A DNA stretch of 64,000 nt from Tieghemiomyces parasiticus. Taxonomy: Eukaryota; Kickxellomycota; Dimargaritomycetes; Dimargaritales; Dimargaritaceae. Both the position numbers and the translations under genes were made by a program. The first letter of the stretch is position 1; each line of letters begins with the position of its first letter. The stretch is from NCBI GenBank assembly GCA_027575765.1, contig JANBPT010000004.1:62001-126000 (forward strand), given 5' to 3'. Below are positions 23,019-34,029 of the stretch, piece by piece. The notes beneath the pieces are model-generated. The model saw only the letters and a list, made by a program, of their open reading frames with translations, ran no database searches and was not told where the DNA came from.

Positions 23019-25580
23019 AAGGCAGGAGGTTCGCAGAGACTAGTTGCAGATGCAGGGCAGCGAGCGTAATCAGAATTGACGATGGGCTAATTGGGGAGGA
23101 GAGGGGCATTGGACCTAGGACCAGTAGGCGGACCTTCAGGGGTAGGGGAAATCAACGGGCTGGTTGCGGAGATGCTTGGATAGAAATCATGAAAAAAAAA
23201 AGGCCGCAACGGACCGAGGTGGTAGCGCAAAGTCTGAGAGGGAGAGAACGAGGTTGAGTGGATTCAGGCGGAGGAGCGGCCATTGTGCCGGCCTGGCCCA
23301 CCGGGTGCTGGGCCTCCATGCGGCATTGGGCATTCCAGGCCACACAAGCCACGTCCCCCCAGACTTCACAGCCGGCGTGAGAGGCCCAGTGGCGGCCGAT
23401 TGACCATACCACACTCTGGCCAGCCGCTACCCCGTTAGGTATGGATACAACGGGCCGGGCCTGGGTCCGTGTCACCGTGAGGCGTCGCCCCGTTCACCCC
23501 CACTCAATCGGTAAGGCACGTCGTGGTACCTTTAGCCTGGCTTGCCGCCGAGCATGCTCTCTCCTTATGCATGCACGTGGCGAACAGTGTCCCTTACAAG
23601 TTGGCAATTTATCCGTCCGCTTCGGGGTCGGCGGCGGCCCGTCAGCCTCAACGCAGCCGCTGTGCTGCCACGCCTTCCCAACTGGCTGGAAGGAAAAGAA
23701 CAAAGGAATGACGGGCGGATGGATACCCAGCGCACCAGTAGGAGACTTGTCGGCCAAGACCATTGCTAATGAGTGTCGGCCATGCACGCGACTTGGCAAT
23801 CGCCCCCCCTCTGAGAGGGAGGACTGGCGAACCCCGCTGCCGCCTGCCCCGCCAAAAACGAGTTTCCCAGAATGGCGAGACCATTAGGTGAATTTAGCAT
23901 GAGGGCACCAATTAAATTGGGGGAGCTAGGGATACCTGATATGGTAAGCCCCCCTGCACAATGAAGAGTAATTATCAACGGCCACGGCGGGGGGGATAGA
24001 GCCCGGAGCCCAAAGGTTGTCCACGCTGTCTGCAGTGGTGGCTCTGTTAGCAGATGTAGAGTGGCGAAGCTGCTGTTGGGCCGCTAAGCGACTGCCGTAT
24101 AAGGGCTGAACCCGGACTGAGGGTAAGGCTGGATAAGAATAATAATAATCAGACGGCAGTACCGCTTACACTCGACATTACTACCTTGATATGCGCCTGG
24201 GCCAAAACGGCAGGGCGCCGGGCTACCTTGCGACCGATTAGGTTCCGTCGAGCCCTAACCGGCGGTAAAGCTAACCGGACTACGCTAGCCTACAAGGGGC
24301 TGGAATGCGCCAGGACCCCGAAGCCCCCTCGTTACTGGCGAACCTTAAGATAAGGGCCGTGGGTGATCGCCCGAATCGCAGTGGGTGACGGGTCTCTTCT
24401 ATGTCCCAGGGCGATAAGCAGTCAGCCGAAAATTAGCACCGCATGGTGTGTACGTCTTATCGATGTTTCCGTGGTCCCATGCCTCCAATAAATATGCCCG
24501 AACCGACTTATCGGAATTGTATGGTTGTTCTATCTGGCGCAGGGCGGGGGCAACGCTGCTAACCCTCAGCTATCCAACTCCAATTATTCCAACGATTGGA
24601 CCTCGACGCCCCCCCCCGGGCCGCAACGGCTGATACTAGCAAATACGAAGACAGCGTAACACCCAGACTATCCCTTGACCACGCCGCCACTGGCCGGGTG
24701 ACGAGGGTGCTACACTCTCCACGGCCAAACCATCGCTAGGGGTGAGGTAAATAATGAAATCCCCCGGCTGGGGCCAGTAACTTCTGGTCCCGCTGCCCTT
24801 CCTCACGTGCCCTCACTTGCTGCCATTGGCTTTGAGAGAGGCTGGCCAGTGATATCAGCGGTAAAATTAGCCCCCTGCTTTGCGGGTGGGCGTGCAGACC
24901 ATGTAAAACCTATCACCGTCAGCTGACAGGGGACCGGGCCTCCCTAACTGGGCCACAACCCTTGGACCGGGTTGCCCACCGTCACCAATTTAACACAGGT
25001 TTGATGGTAAAGCCCGGGCCTTATCCATTGGTCAGGTCCCTGGGTTGAGTTCGAAAGAGGCATCCCCGCGGTTCCGCAAAGCTCCTGGCGAGTAAGCGAG
25101 GCCCGATACTATCGTGGTATCACGCCCCGGCTCGCTTGCTGTTTTGCAGCATGTGTCTAGTCTCTTTAGCCTTGAGGCCCAAATGTTGCGTGGCTCCAAT
25201 TTCGATCTCCTTCCATATGCTATGCACGCAACAGTCGACGCCCTGCAGTCGCCGTGGCGCTGACATGTTAGGGGGACGCATGCTACCCCCGAGGGCTAAT
25301 CACCGTTTAATCAATGTCATGGAGCAGCCCTTGGCTACCCGCTCCGACGAGGCAACGTTAGCGCCTCCTATCCCCGACAGGGGACGTCGTCAAGGCAGGA
25401 TTCCGCGTGCCAGGAAACGGCTGAAAAGTGGCTGGAAGGGCCTTAGTGGTGGGTGTGGGTGTGCGGGCTCTGGTTATCGCTTCCATCTCTCCTGCGGAGG
25501 TTTGCCGCCCGTGCAGGCGATTGTCCCTCATGTCCCATTTTGTAAGCAGCTCATATCGAGGACGGTGGATGCGAGACTGA
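23019..25580. other. 2.5-kb region without a recognisable gene
   Basis: Short unrelated open frames in all six frames, no family resemblance, no tRNA and no repeat array seen. It could be decayed sequence or an unrecognised RNA locus; I see no positive signal for either. It separates the membrane-protein gene from the ammonium transporter promoter. Confidence 0.4.
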
Positions 25581-25666
25581 TTATCGGATAATGTAATCAT
25601 ATTTCCCTTCCCCTACATGGGACTGCCGCGGGGGGGTCTTATCGCCTTCCATGGGGCAGGGTTATC
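25581..25666 (+). promoter_or_regulatory. Cluster of GATA-factor sites upstream of the ammonium transporter
   Basis: TTATCGGATAA at 25581-25591 is a perfect inverted pair of GATAA sites one base apart. Two further TTATC copies follow at 25639-25643 and 25662-25666. Such clusters bind nitrogen-regulatory GATA factors (AreA/Gln3 type) in other fungi, and the gene 450 bases downstream is a classic target of nitrogen control. Function is inferred from motif and context only. Confidence 0.45.
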
Positions 25667-25909
25667 GCCATCGGATCACGACTCCGCCTTCCCCGCCTTG
25701 TTCCGGTAGGCGGCGTGCCGTACCGAGTTTCGTGGCCCGTTTCAATGTCGCCCACATTAGAGACTGCAGCTTTGGTGGTAATTCGTCCCGTATCTGGGTC
25801 GCCCTGGAGCGTAGGCGGGGACTCGACCGTGGCCCATCCGGTGGTGGTGGTGGGACTACATGGCCACCGTCCTCCCCCCTCCGGCTTACCGCGCTGGTTC
25901 GATCCTGTT

Positions 25910-25917
25910 TATATAAA
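25910..25917 (+). promoter_or_regulatory. Probable TATA box of the ammonium transporter gene
   Basis: TATATAAA about 200 bases before the ATG at 26116, followed by C/T-rich leader sequence. It lies at a conventional distance, unlike the far TATA boxes of the oxidase genes. Confidence 0.6.
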
Positions 25918-26115
25918 GACTGTTGGAGACTCTCCTTCCTCAGGCATCGTCTCCAACCAGCCACTCAGTCCCAGATCGGTGTCCACCCGACCCTCACCTG
26001 TCTTTCCTACCCTACCGCAACTGCTCACTCCTCTCCCCAGTCGCTCGGGCGTCCCTTCCACCGTAGTCGCACTCACCTTCTGGCCCCTAGCCACCCCTCG
26101 TCCCGCTCTACCACC

Positions 26116-27588
26116 ATGTCGGAGGCCACGCTCAAGCCCGTGGACATCAACTCGGGCGATACCGCCTGGGTCCTAGCGTCGGCGTGCCTCGTTTTCATCA
26201 TGATTCCTGGTCTCGGCTACTTTTATAGTGGCATGGCCACCGGCCGCTCAGCCCTGTCTATGATTTTCCTTTGCATGCTGAGTCTCGCCATCGTGCCCAT
26301 CCAGTGGTATATCTGGGGTTACTCGCTGGCCTTGTCTCCCACCGGTGGCAAATTCATCGGAAACCTCGACCACGCTTTCCTGCGGGGCGTCGGGCCCACC
26401 CCACACCCGAATGCCCCCAACGTGCCGGGGACCGTCTACGCCATCTTCCAGTGCATGTTTTCCGCTCTCACTCCCGCCCTGGCCCTCGGCGCCACCGCCG
26501 AACGCGTGCGGCTCCTCCCTGCCCTGATCTTCTTGTTTGTGTGGTCCACTGTCGTCTACGACCCGATCGCCTACTGGACCTGGGGAACTAACGGCTTCTT
26601 GCGCTACGCCGGTAGCCTAGATTATGCTGGGGGCACCCCTGTGCATATGGCCAGCGGGTTCGCCGCCCTGGCCTACGCCATGGTACTAGGTAAGCGCCGT
26701 GCTGGCCACCACTCGGCCTACCAACCCCACAACTTCTCCAACATCATGTTGGGCACGGCCCTGCTGTGGTTCGGCTGGTTCGGCTTCAACGGCGGGAGCG
26801 GCGTTCTGTCCAACTCCAAGGCGGGGCAGGCCATGATAGTGACTCACCTGGCCGCATCCGTCGGTGGCGTGACCTGGATGTTGTGGCAGTACCGTTACGA
26901 CCGCAAGTTCTCCTCGTTCGGCTTCTGCTGCGGTGCCGTGGCCGGTTTGGTGGCCATCACCCCGGGCTCGGGTTACGTGACCGCCTGGGCCGCTCTCGTA
27001 TACGGCGTGGTGGCCGGGACCGTGTGCCACTTTGCTGTGGTGCTCAAAGACCGCTATTGGTTCGACGATGCCCTCGATGTGTTCGCCGTGCATGGAGTGG
27101 GCGGTGTGGTGGGCAACTTACTCACCGGTCTGTTCGCCTCGGCGGCAATCACTGCCGTCGACGGGACCGAAATCCCCGGCGGCTGGATCGACGGCCACTA
27201 CAAGCAGCTGCTTGTCCAACTATTTGCCTGTGGTGCGGGCGGCGCCTGGTCGTTTGTCGTCACCTATATCATCCTGCGGGGCATGGACTTGGTCCCGTTC
27301 CTGCGGGTGCGCGTGTCGGAGGCGGACGAGGAGCGGGGTGTCGATATTACGGAAATGGGCGAGGACTACTTCGCCGCCACCGTGAAGCCTGATCCATTAC
27401 ACTCCGCCGATGGTATGCCCCTGAGTGAGGGTGACCCACGCATGCGCCACAATTCGGATTTCAGCCATGGCCCCTCCTCAGGGACCGCCACACCCCGCGA
27501 AGAGAAACTATCGGCCCGGCCCAGCACTGAGATTCGGATGAACCCTTACACCTCAGTGGGCGGAATCCCCCCGGAACATGCTGTCTAG
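26116..27588 (+). CDS. Ammonium transporter, Amt/Mep family, Mep2-like
   Basis: Plasma-membrane ammonium uptake protein; Mep2-type members also act as ammonium sensors for filamentous growth. 490 residues, one exon, start MSEATLKPVDINSGDTAWVL; the frame is open for 155 codons upstream, but that part is leader. Eleven helices are expected. Visible motifs are the first helix (LVFIMIPGLGYFYSGM), the phenylalanine-gate region, and both pore histidines: His177 (TPVHMASGFAALAY) and His326 (DVFAVHGVGGVVGNLLTG). Mep1/Mep3-type proteins have Glu at the first His position, so this is a Mep2-like pore. The conserved cytosolic tail (RVRVSEADEERGVDITEMGE) couples trimer subunits in the family. After it comes a Ser/Thr/Pro-rich tail that could be phosphorylated. 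Poly-A signals lie near 27850 and 27888. Confidence 0.96.
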   Translation: MSEATLKPVDINSGDTAWVLASACLVFIMIPGLGYFYSGMATGRSALSMIFLCMLSLAIVPIQWYIWGYSLALSPTGGKFIGNLDHAFLRGVGPTPHPNAPNVPGTVYAIFQCMFSALTPALALGATAERVRLLPALIFLFVWSTVVYDPIAYWTWGTNGFLRYAGSLDYAGGTPVHMASGFAALAYAMVLGKRRAGHHSAYQPHNFSNIMLGTALLWFGWFGFNGGSGVLSNSKAGQAMIVTHLAASVGGVTWMLWQYRYDRKFSSFGFCCGAVAGLVAITPGSGYVTAWAALVYGVVAGTVCHFAVVLKDRYWFDDALDVFAVHGVGGVVGNLLTGLFASAAITAVDGTEIPGGWIDGHYKQLLVQLFACGAGGAWSFVVTYIILRGMDLVPFLRVRVSEADEERGVDITEMGEDYFAATVKPDPLHSADGMPLSEGDPRMRHNSDFSHGPSSGTATPREEKLSARPSTEIRMNPYTSVGGIPPEHAV

Positions 27589-28037
27589 TGAGGGGGGGGA
27601 CGGTAGAGTGTGTCGCGCGCTGGATTAAAACTAAGGCCAACCGCGTGCGCTGCATTGTGTCTATCAAGGTCTACCAGGCCCTCCCTTCTTTCTTTACCCG
27701 CCTTCGTTTTACGAATCAGCCCTATATACGTAACGCAGTTTATTTCCGAATCTGCATCGGTACACCTTTATTTCCACTATAATAGTAACTTCTAATATAA
27801 TCATTGCGCTATCGCTTAGCATACGTGTCTCATTTGTGGTGTGCATTTTGTTAATAAAGTAGAATATATAAATATCGTCACTGTACAATAAAAACGTAAT
27901 TCAGGGGCGGCAACTGTTTGCCCAAGAGACTTTCACAGGGGTAAATTCTAGATGGTGTCTAACGGCAGAAAGCTCAAAGCTCTGCAGTTCACGGTAAAGA
28001 TGATAATAAAACAGGCAGTCTCAAATTTCTAAAGCCT
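27589..28037. other. Convergent intergenic region
   Basis: About 450 A/T-rich bases holding the 3' UTRs of the ammonium transporter and the SOD-like gene, with AATAAA-type signals near 27850 and 27888. No gene seen. Confidence 0.5.
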
Positions 28038-28931
28038 CTACCACGCCGTGTAGAGGGCTAGGCCGGCGACGAGGGCAAGGGTAGACCAGCCGGTTACACC
28101 AGCGGCAGGACCGGCAGAACCGGACTGCATGTCCGTGGTGATAGTACCGCAGGCCACAATCTTGTCGTCCTTGTCCCACAGGGCCACGGAGTGACCTACG
28201 ATTTCGTAGGGCCCCGTCAGACGCAGACCCTCGTCGGTGAACTTTTGGTTAAATTCAGAACTGCTGGCCCGAATAAAACCAAACTTGTTTTGCAAGTCGC
28301 CAACCTGACACAGCGCCATACTGTTCAACGAAGCGTCGCCGCCACGGGCGTCCGGACCGGCCAGGGAGGCCTCCGTGTCCGCCGGGGCAAGTTGGGCGCT
28401 TAGGTCCCGACGGACAAACGTGTTAACCGTCACATCGCTCTCAGCGGTCGTATCCAGCTGAGCGACAGGGGCGATATCTGTACTATCGGTTGCAACCGCG
28501 GGGGCGGCCCCGACGTCAGATACGCTCGGGGTGGCCAGCGCAGTAGTTTCCAACGAGCTCAGGGAAATAGCGTCGGTTGCCAAATTAACGATGGCGGGCG
28601 AGGTGTCATTTCCTGAGGTAGCCGGCAGCTGTGCGCCGCCAGAGAAAGATAACATCGTACCCAGGCTGTTGCAGGAACCGTCCTTGGGGGCCTGGTTGCG
28701 GTGGATAAACCACTCGTAGGGCTGGTTGGCTTGGAGACCTTTGAGCTTAACGTCCATGACGACGCTTTCGCCGCCTCCGGAACCGGGCTGGACGGTGAAC
28801 ACAACAGTTCCCTTGACCGACGAGTCCTTCTTGGCTAGGTTGACGATGGCTTCCGTGGGCCCGTTATTGTTGGCGGCACAGGCGGTGAGGGCGCCTAATG
28901 CGAGCAGGGTAATGGATACTAGGCTATGCAT
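28038..28931 (-). CDS. GPI-anchored Cu/Zn-SOD-like surface protein lacking most copper ligands
   Basis: 297 residues from the start MHSLVSITLLALGALTACA, a signal peptide; a 12-residue longer start at 28967 is less likely because it delays the signal peptide. Residues about 40-100 and 205-265 match the two halves of the fungal extracellular SOD fold: DVKLKGLQANQPYEWFIH, APKDGSCNSLG, ALCQVGDLQNKFG and YEIVGHSVALW, then VACGTI. The disulphide cysteines are kept (Cys87, Cys261). Of the usual copper ligands, HIH reads Phe75-Ile-His77, GHL reads Gly-Thr-Met, and the final VIH reads Ala-Leu-Trp252, so three of four His are gone. An Ala/Ser/Thr-rich insert of about 100 residues splits the fold. The C-terminus (GSAGPAAG then a hydrophobic tail) is a GPI signal. 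A non-enzymatic role is my inference. Confidence 0.82.
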   Translation of the reverse strand: MHSLVSITLLALGALTACAANNNGPTEAIVNLAKKDSSVKGTVVFTVQPGSGGGESVVMDVKLKGLQANQPYEWFIHRNQAPKDGSCNSLGTMLSFSGGAQLPATSGNDTSPAIVNLATDAISLSSLETTALATPSVSDVGAAPAVATDSTDIAPVAQLDTTAESDVTVNTFVRRDLSAQLAPADTEASLAGPDARGGDASLNSMALCQVGDLQNKFGFIRASSSEFNQKFTDEGLRLTGPYEIVGHSVALWDKDDKIVACGTITTDMQSGSAGPAAGVTGWSTLALVAGLALYTAW

Positions 28932-29036
28932 GATATAGATGTGGGACTGGGTAGGTAACAATGACAATGGGAAGGATAGAATAGCTACGCCGTGATATCT
29001 ACAGGGTGATTGGGTGGAAATATAGGAGATGAAGAG

Positions 29037-29046
29037 CTATATAAGG
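29037..29046 (-). promoter_or_regulatory. Probable TATA box of the SOD-like gene
   Basis: Reads CCTTATATAG on the minus strand, about 105 bases before the start codon at 28931. Confidence 0.5.
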
Positions 29047-32000
29047 GTAAAATATATCAATAAAAGATTCACGGGATTTAGTATCGCCCTGGCGGTTATG
29101 CTGCTCGAGTGGCAGGTCACAGTGTGGGCGTAAGATTAAGGCTCTTAGGGACACGGGTGGATGCGATGCTATGGAATACAAGTGAGATGGTTAGCGAACC
29201 GCATGCAGAGGGGCGGTGCAGTCAGGTAAGAAAATGACGGGGACAATGCTCTCTCGGCGTTGGCACGCCCACCCGATCATTTTATATTCCGACTTTAATT
29301 CACAACCACTAAAACCATGTGCCGAGCCGCTGGCAACCCCCCCCCCTGCCTTCCCCTTCTTCACGATTTGGCAGCAGTTATTTTAGCCACGACGCAAGGG
29401 TGCGAGGACAGTTGGGAACAGGGAGGGACGGCATAGTACACCTCGCCTATGATCCCGACTGCCGACGTCGGACTGCGAATTCGCCATTTTGCTATAGACC
29501 ACCATACAAACCGGAAGGCAGGCCACTGTAAGCAGCTGAGCCGTAGAGCTACAGTAGCCAAAGAAGGCACAGCAACGGACAACGGTTTCACAACGAGCGC
29601 CGCTGAGAATTCTGATTACTCGCCAGTTATTTATAGGGACTGGCCATGGCCTTCCTCCCTCCAGTTAGAGCCACGAGGCACGGGCCGATTGTGGAATAAG
29701 ACGGCCATCTACTACGTCTAGGCTGCCTAACCTGGCCCCTCGACATTTCATCGTGGCGTTAAAATAAGCCGGGGGGCGAGGGCATACACGAGGGGTTGTT
29801 GCTCCTTTCCCTCGCTAGACGGGTGACCGATTGGCGGCCTAGCCTGTGCCAGCGGGCAATAAAAACTATGTGGCTGGCTAGCCATGGTTACACGGTGAGG
29901 CGTTGACTGCAATGACTTAACGTAATTCGATTCGACACTACGTTTTACCTTTAAAGTAATGGCCACGATAACTGACCACGGCGGCACGCGACCTTGTTTC
30001 CTTGGGTAATAGCTGATCGGTCGGTCGCAGCAAGAGGTGGCGTACGAAGCTGAGTGGGTGGAGATATCATTGTGACTGCGAGCATAGCTGTTCACTTGTC
30101 AACAATCGAAAGCCATCACCACTAGCGGGCGCAGGCTAGAGAAGGACTACCTGTGGGGCGGGCATCGTTCCGCTGCCCTTAGCGAACTCGCCCTCTACCT
30201 GATTTATGCATGATGGTGAGAAATGGAAATCCAGTCTGGTAGTAAAGTATACTAGGCTAGACGGTGCACATTGGGTCGGTGGTAAAGGAGAATGGTCGAA
30301 ACGAACTGGCCAAGTTAGGACCAATCATACCAATGGGACGGTGCGTGTGGCGCCCTTACGTAGCACCGAGGTCAGCCACCGGCACCAACAGTCGCCACCC
30401 GTTTGACCCGATTGCGATATAGCACACATTTTAAGTGATGGAGCCTATAACAACGTGCGTGGGTGTGGATTGGCTTTTGATACAAGTGGAGAGGGGGAGG
30501 TTTCGGAACTTTACAGCTGCAGCACCGAGTGCATTACGAACGACTGTGGACTGCAACTTCTCACGCGTGAAAGAGCATAGCTGAACAGTCACACCAGTGA
30601 ACCCCCCCCTCACCTTGTTGCGCACTTATCCATCGCAGTCATACCTTGTAAAATAGAATTCGTGACTTCATATTATCACTTACCAACCTTCACCAGAGTG
30701 GAAACCTCTAAGCACGTGTCCTAGGGCACCTTGCAGAGTTCTGGGGCTCTCAATTTGCCACAGTGCTGTATTATGCGGCATGCAGGGATGAACCCTACCA
30801 CATCCAGACCCCACTGGGCACTCCAGACCTAACGGTGCGGTCCGCTGCGAGACAGGCTCTATCCCGATGCCAGGGTATAGCGAGGACCCACGATATCAGT
30901 CACCCAAGACTGATTTCCACTCTTCTCCCTTTCATATCAATCAACGTGTTCCTGGGGTCGAGATCCCTTCGTATGCTATTTGTTTTCTACCCACGAATCC
31001 AACCTCTTTCTTTAGCCATTATTCAATATGTACTCAGGCCCCTACAACCCAACCATAGGCAACTTGTACTGAAACATTTTTTTGGCATGTCCAGGCGTCG
31101 AGGTGGTTGTTGGAGCAGATTGTTAATGGAGATAAAGGGCCAATAAGGATCGATCAGTGGATAGATACCACAGAATGCCGATGAATACGGATAATGGGGT
31201 TGATGGTAGGTGAGCAAAGCCGATGTGGGAGGACACGGTGCGGTCAGGTCGGTACCTGAGGCTCACCTGGTCTGGTAAATGGATATTTGAACTGACCACC
31301 GGTATGGCATAGGTATTATGGACGTACACGGGCCGCTTAATAATACTGTGGTCACCAGTGAGCATAATCGGGCGGCCAAGCCGATTGGCATGGAATCCCT
31401 CCTCGTGAAGGGGCGCAGGAGGCCGCACTTGACGGGAAAATCCCCGGCAGCGAACGTAGGGTCGTCGGGTTTTCACTGGCCCAAGTCGAATAAGTCACCG
31501 GGTCGCCGTACTAGACGCCCATCACGAGCGATTCGCGAACGGCCGCAGTATAGGCGGCCTAAGCGCTCAAGTACTAATGGATGACGGTATGAATACGCAT
31601 TTTGTGGTAGCCGGTGAAACTGTGGCTGTGGTTCGGCCGCCTGACAACCACTCACCCGTACACGTCTAAGCCCTCGCTAAGTCATCTGTAGCATGATGCG
31701 CGGCAAACAGTCGCCCATTGGATGTATTGCCGAGTGCATCACCCCATAGCCAAGGTGACAGTCGCCAGATACAGAATAAGTAGGGTTAAGGTGGGGTAGT
31801 AAAGTCAGGCTGGGTACATGACGAAGCGTGAAGGGGGGTATGAAAGGTGATTACCGGCCAAAGCGCAGTACAAATTTACCACTTGACTACCGATAGCTAG
31901 GGAACAGAGTTCAATATAGGCGGGGGTTCAGAAGTGCGCAGTCCAGGTCCGCCTACAAAGGGTGGCGGCCCGAGAAATAGAGCTTAGGGCTGCCGTCGTT

Positions 32001-34029
32001 ACAGTACTAGGCAGTAACCGATATTTAGAAGGATACCTACCATGGTAAACATAATACTGGGGAATCGAGCCTGAGGTGGTACTGGGAGACATACACCACC
32101 CTCTTGGATGTTGTGAAATATTAAGAGAGGGGGCCTGTTCAGACTCGACAACAGAGTGGAGACTTTCTGATCTACAATGGAGCGTCGCCCTGCTCTCCGC
32201 ACGTGGTGGCGGTTTTCATCGGACACTTCTGTGTACAGATGGCATCAGGTCGCCACCTGACGCCTCTTCAAGATACATTCCATCGGGCAACGACTTTAGA
32301 AAACCCGTTACTGTGTGCGGGGAAGACTGCCACCAGAGTTGAACCGTCTGCCCCAGTACGTAGATCAGGGCAGCGTCTCCGGGTCCGCTGTCGTTGGCAA
32401 TAGTTTCCTGCACTCATAGGATGAGTGGTACATATGCCAGAGGGGTGCACATAGTCCAAGAGAGGGAGGTCGTTACGCCGGTAAACCACTATTGCCGTTG
32501 GAGTGGGCGGGGAATGACTTGAGTGAGGATCCAGACTGTCAAGGAATCGCCACCCTTGAACGCCCCATCCAAAGGGCAGGCGTAGCGCTTCCTTACACCA
32601 TAATATCGTTCAATGACACCCCTCTTCCTACGCAGACGCATGACTGGCGCGCGCGAGCAGTGGGGTCGATGATCCTGAGACTCTGTGAATTGGTGGTTTA
32701 CGAGAGCTTAGTGACCGCTACCTGCCACTGTGACTATGCATGCCCCAATCGGCCCCGTTCCGCTCACGAACCGTGGCGCACCGGATCGTGAAGTACCGCT
32801 CTGCAGTCCCTACCAATGGCCATTTACACTGTGCCACTACTACGCACGGCATAACGTTGATTACGGGACCATCAGCGTGCCATATGAATCACCGAGAGTA
32901 GTCCGCTCCCAGGTCATTTCCGCTACACGATCAAGACGTAAGAGTTGGGGAGGTGCCTCCCAAAGCAATATAATTATTTACGTTCTACTCCTCCTAAATC
33001 TAAAGAGTTGGTCCCGGGAATCTGACACCTGGCGTGGTTTCCGAAGCGAGTGGTCAGGCCGTAGTTGTGACTCGCCCACACACCCTTTGCTCGCCGTGGG
33101 AGGACCGACGGGGGGCCACCACCCAGAATCGAGGGAGTGGGGAAAGGGGCGACAGCTCCCCATCTGGGGAGACGGCGATTAGTCAGCTCAAGTGTATGGG
33201 TGTGGAAACGATAAGATCAGTGGCCAGGACTTCGGCCAAAGGCAGCAAGATGCTGTAGAAAATGACAGTTTTAAGCTTCAGTGCCGAACCGTCCTCCCTC
33301 TCCGACTTATCCTTGGCGTGTGCCTAGAGTCTAGGGCCTGTGGCTGCAAGCGGGGGGGGCTGTAGGCGGCAGAGGAGCGGTGCAACATCGGCTACAGGGG
33401 GGGGAGTGATGCGCCTTCCGCATATCAGAACATTCAACCCAACTGCCATTAGGCAGGTGGGACTGAAGCGAGTTAAAGACCACAGCGAGGGGAAGGACCA
33501 GATATGGCGGTAGGGGTGATGGCCAGAAGCGGGTAAAATGGCCAGCTTTGAGGTGGGCATAGCTGAGCCGGCGGATCAGATAGGCCGGGAGAGCAGGCTG
33601 ACGAATGAATGACTTAATCCCCTCCCCCCCACGTCACGAATTGGGCGCCGGATAGGAACTTGACTTGCCGCACGTCGTCGTCGTTGTCACCATCGAGCTG
33701 AAACCAACCGCGCCACCATACGCCCGCATTACGCGGCCCTAGTGCTCCCCGCCCCCCACCTTCCATCCACTACTCTATGGGTCTCAGAGCTCCCCCTCCC
33801 CAAGCTTCACACCCTCCCACTGCCTCGCTGACAAACCCATCTCACCACCCCCTCCTACTATACACCGGCCTGCCTACCCCTAACTCTTAAAATACCGGTC
33901 CCTCCCACGTCCTCCTACCTAAATACTCAGTAGCCAGTTCATTTCGTTTCGACATCTCTATTCTGCTTTCGACCACGTAGCCCATTCTTCTGCCCAACGC
34001 GCCCAACCATCTCGCTGTCCATTCCTGCC
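29047..34029. other. 5-kb region without a recognisable gene, ending in the G6PD promoter
   Basis: The longest gene-poor stretch of the window. Frames are short and unrelated to known families on both strands; the longest (about 150 codons, near 32730-33182) has none of the codon bias of the neighbouring genes. No tRNA, terminal repeats, tandem array or transposase motif was seen. From about 33750 the + strand becomes rich in C and T and is presumably promoter and leader of the G6PD gene. Decayed mobile DNA is possible but unsupported. Confidence 0.4.

Noticed and set aside
25890..25910. B-box-like GGTTCGATCC suggesting a tRNA
   Set aside because: The flanks cannot form a T stem, and no D arm or acceptor stem fits.
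25651..26115. 155-codon in-frame extension of the ammonium transporter
   Set aside because: It crosses the TATA box at 25910, is low-complexity and has no family counterpart. The family start fits Met at 26116.
30763..31146. 127-codon frame in the gene-free region
   Set aside because: No family resemblance, poor codon bias, no conserved motif. Likely chance.
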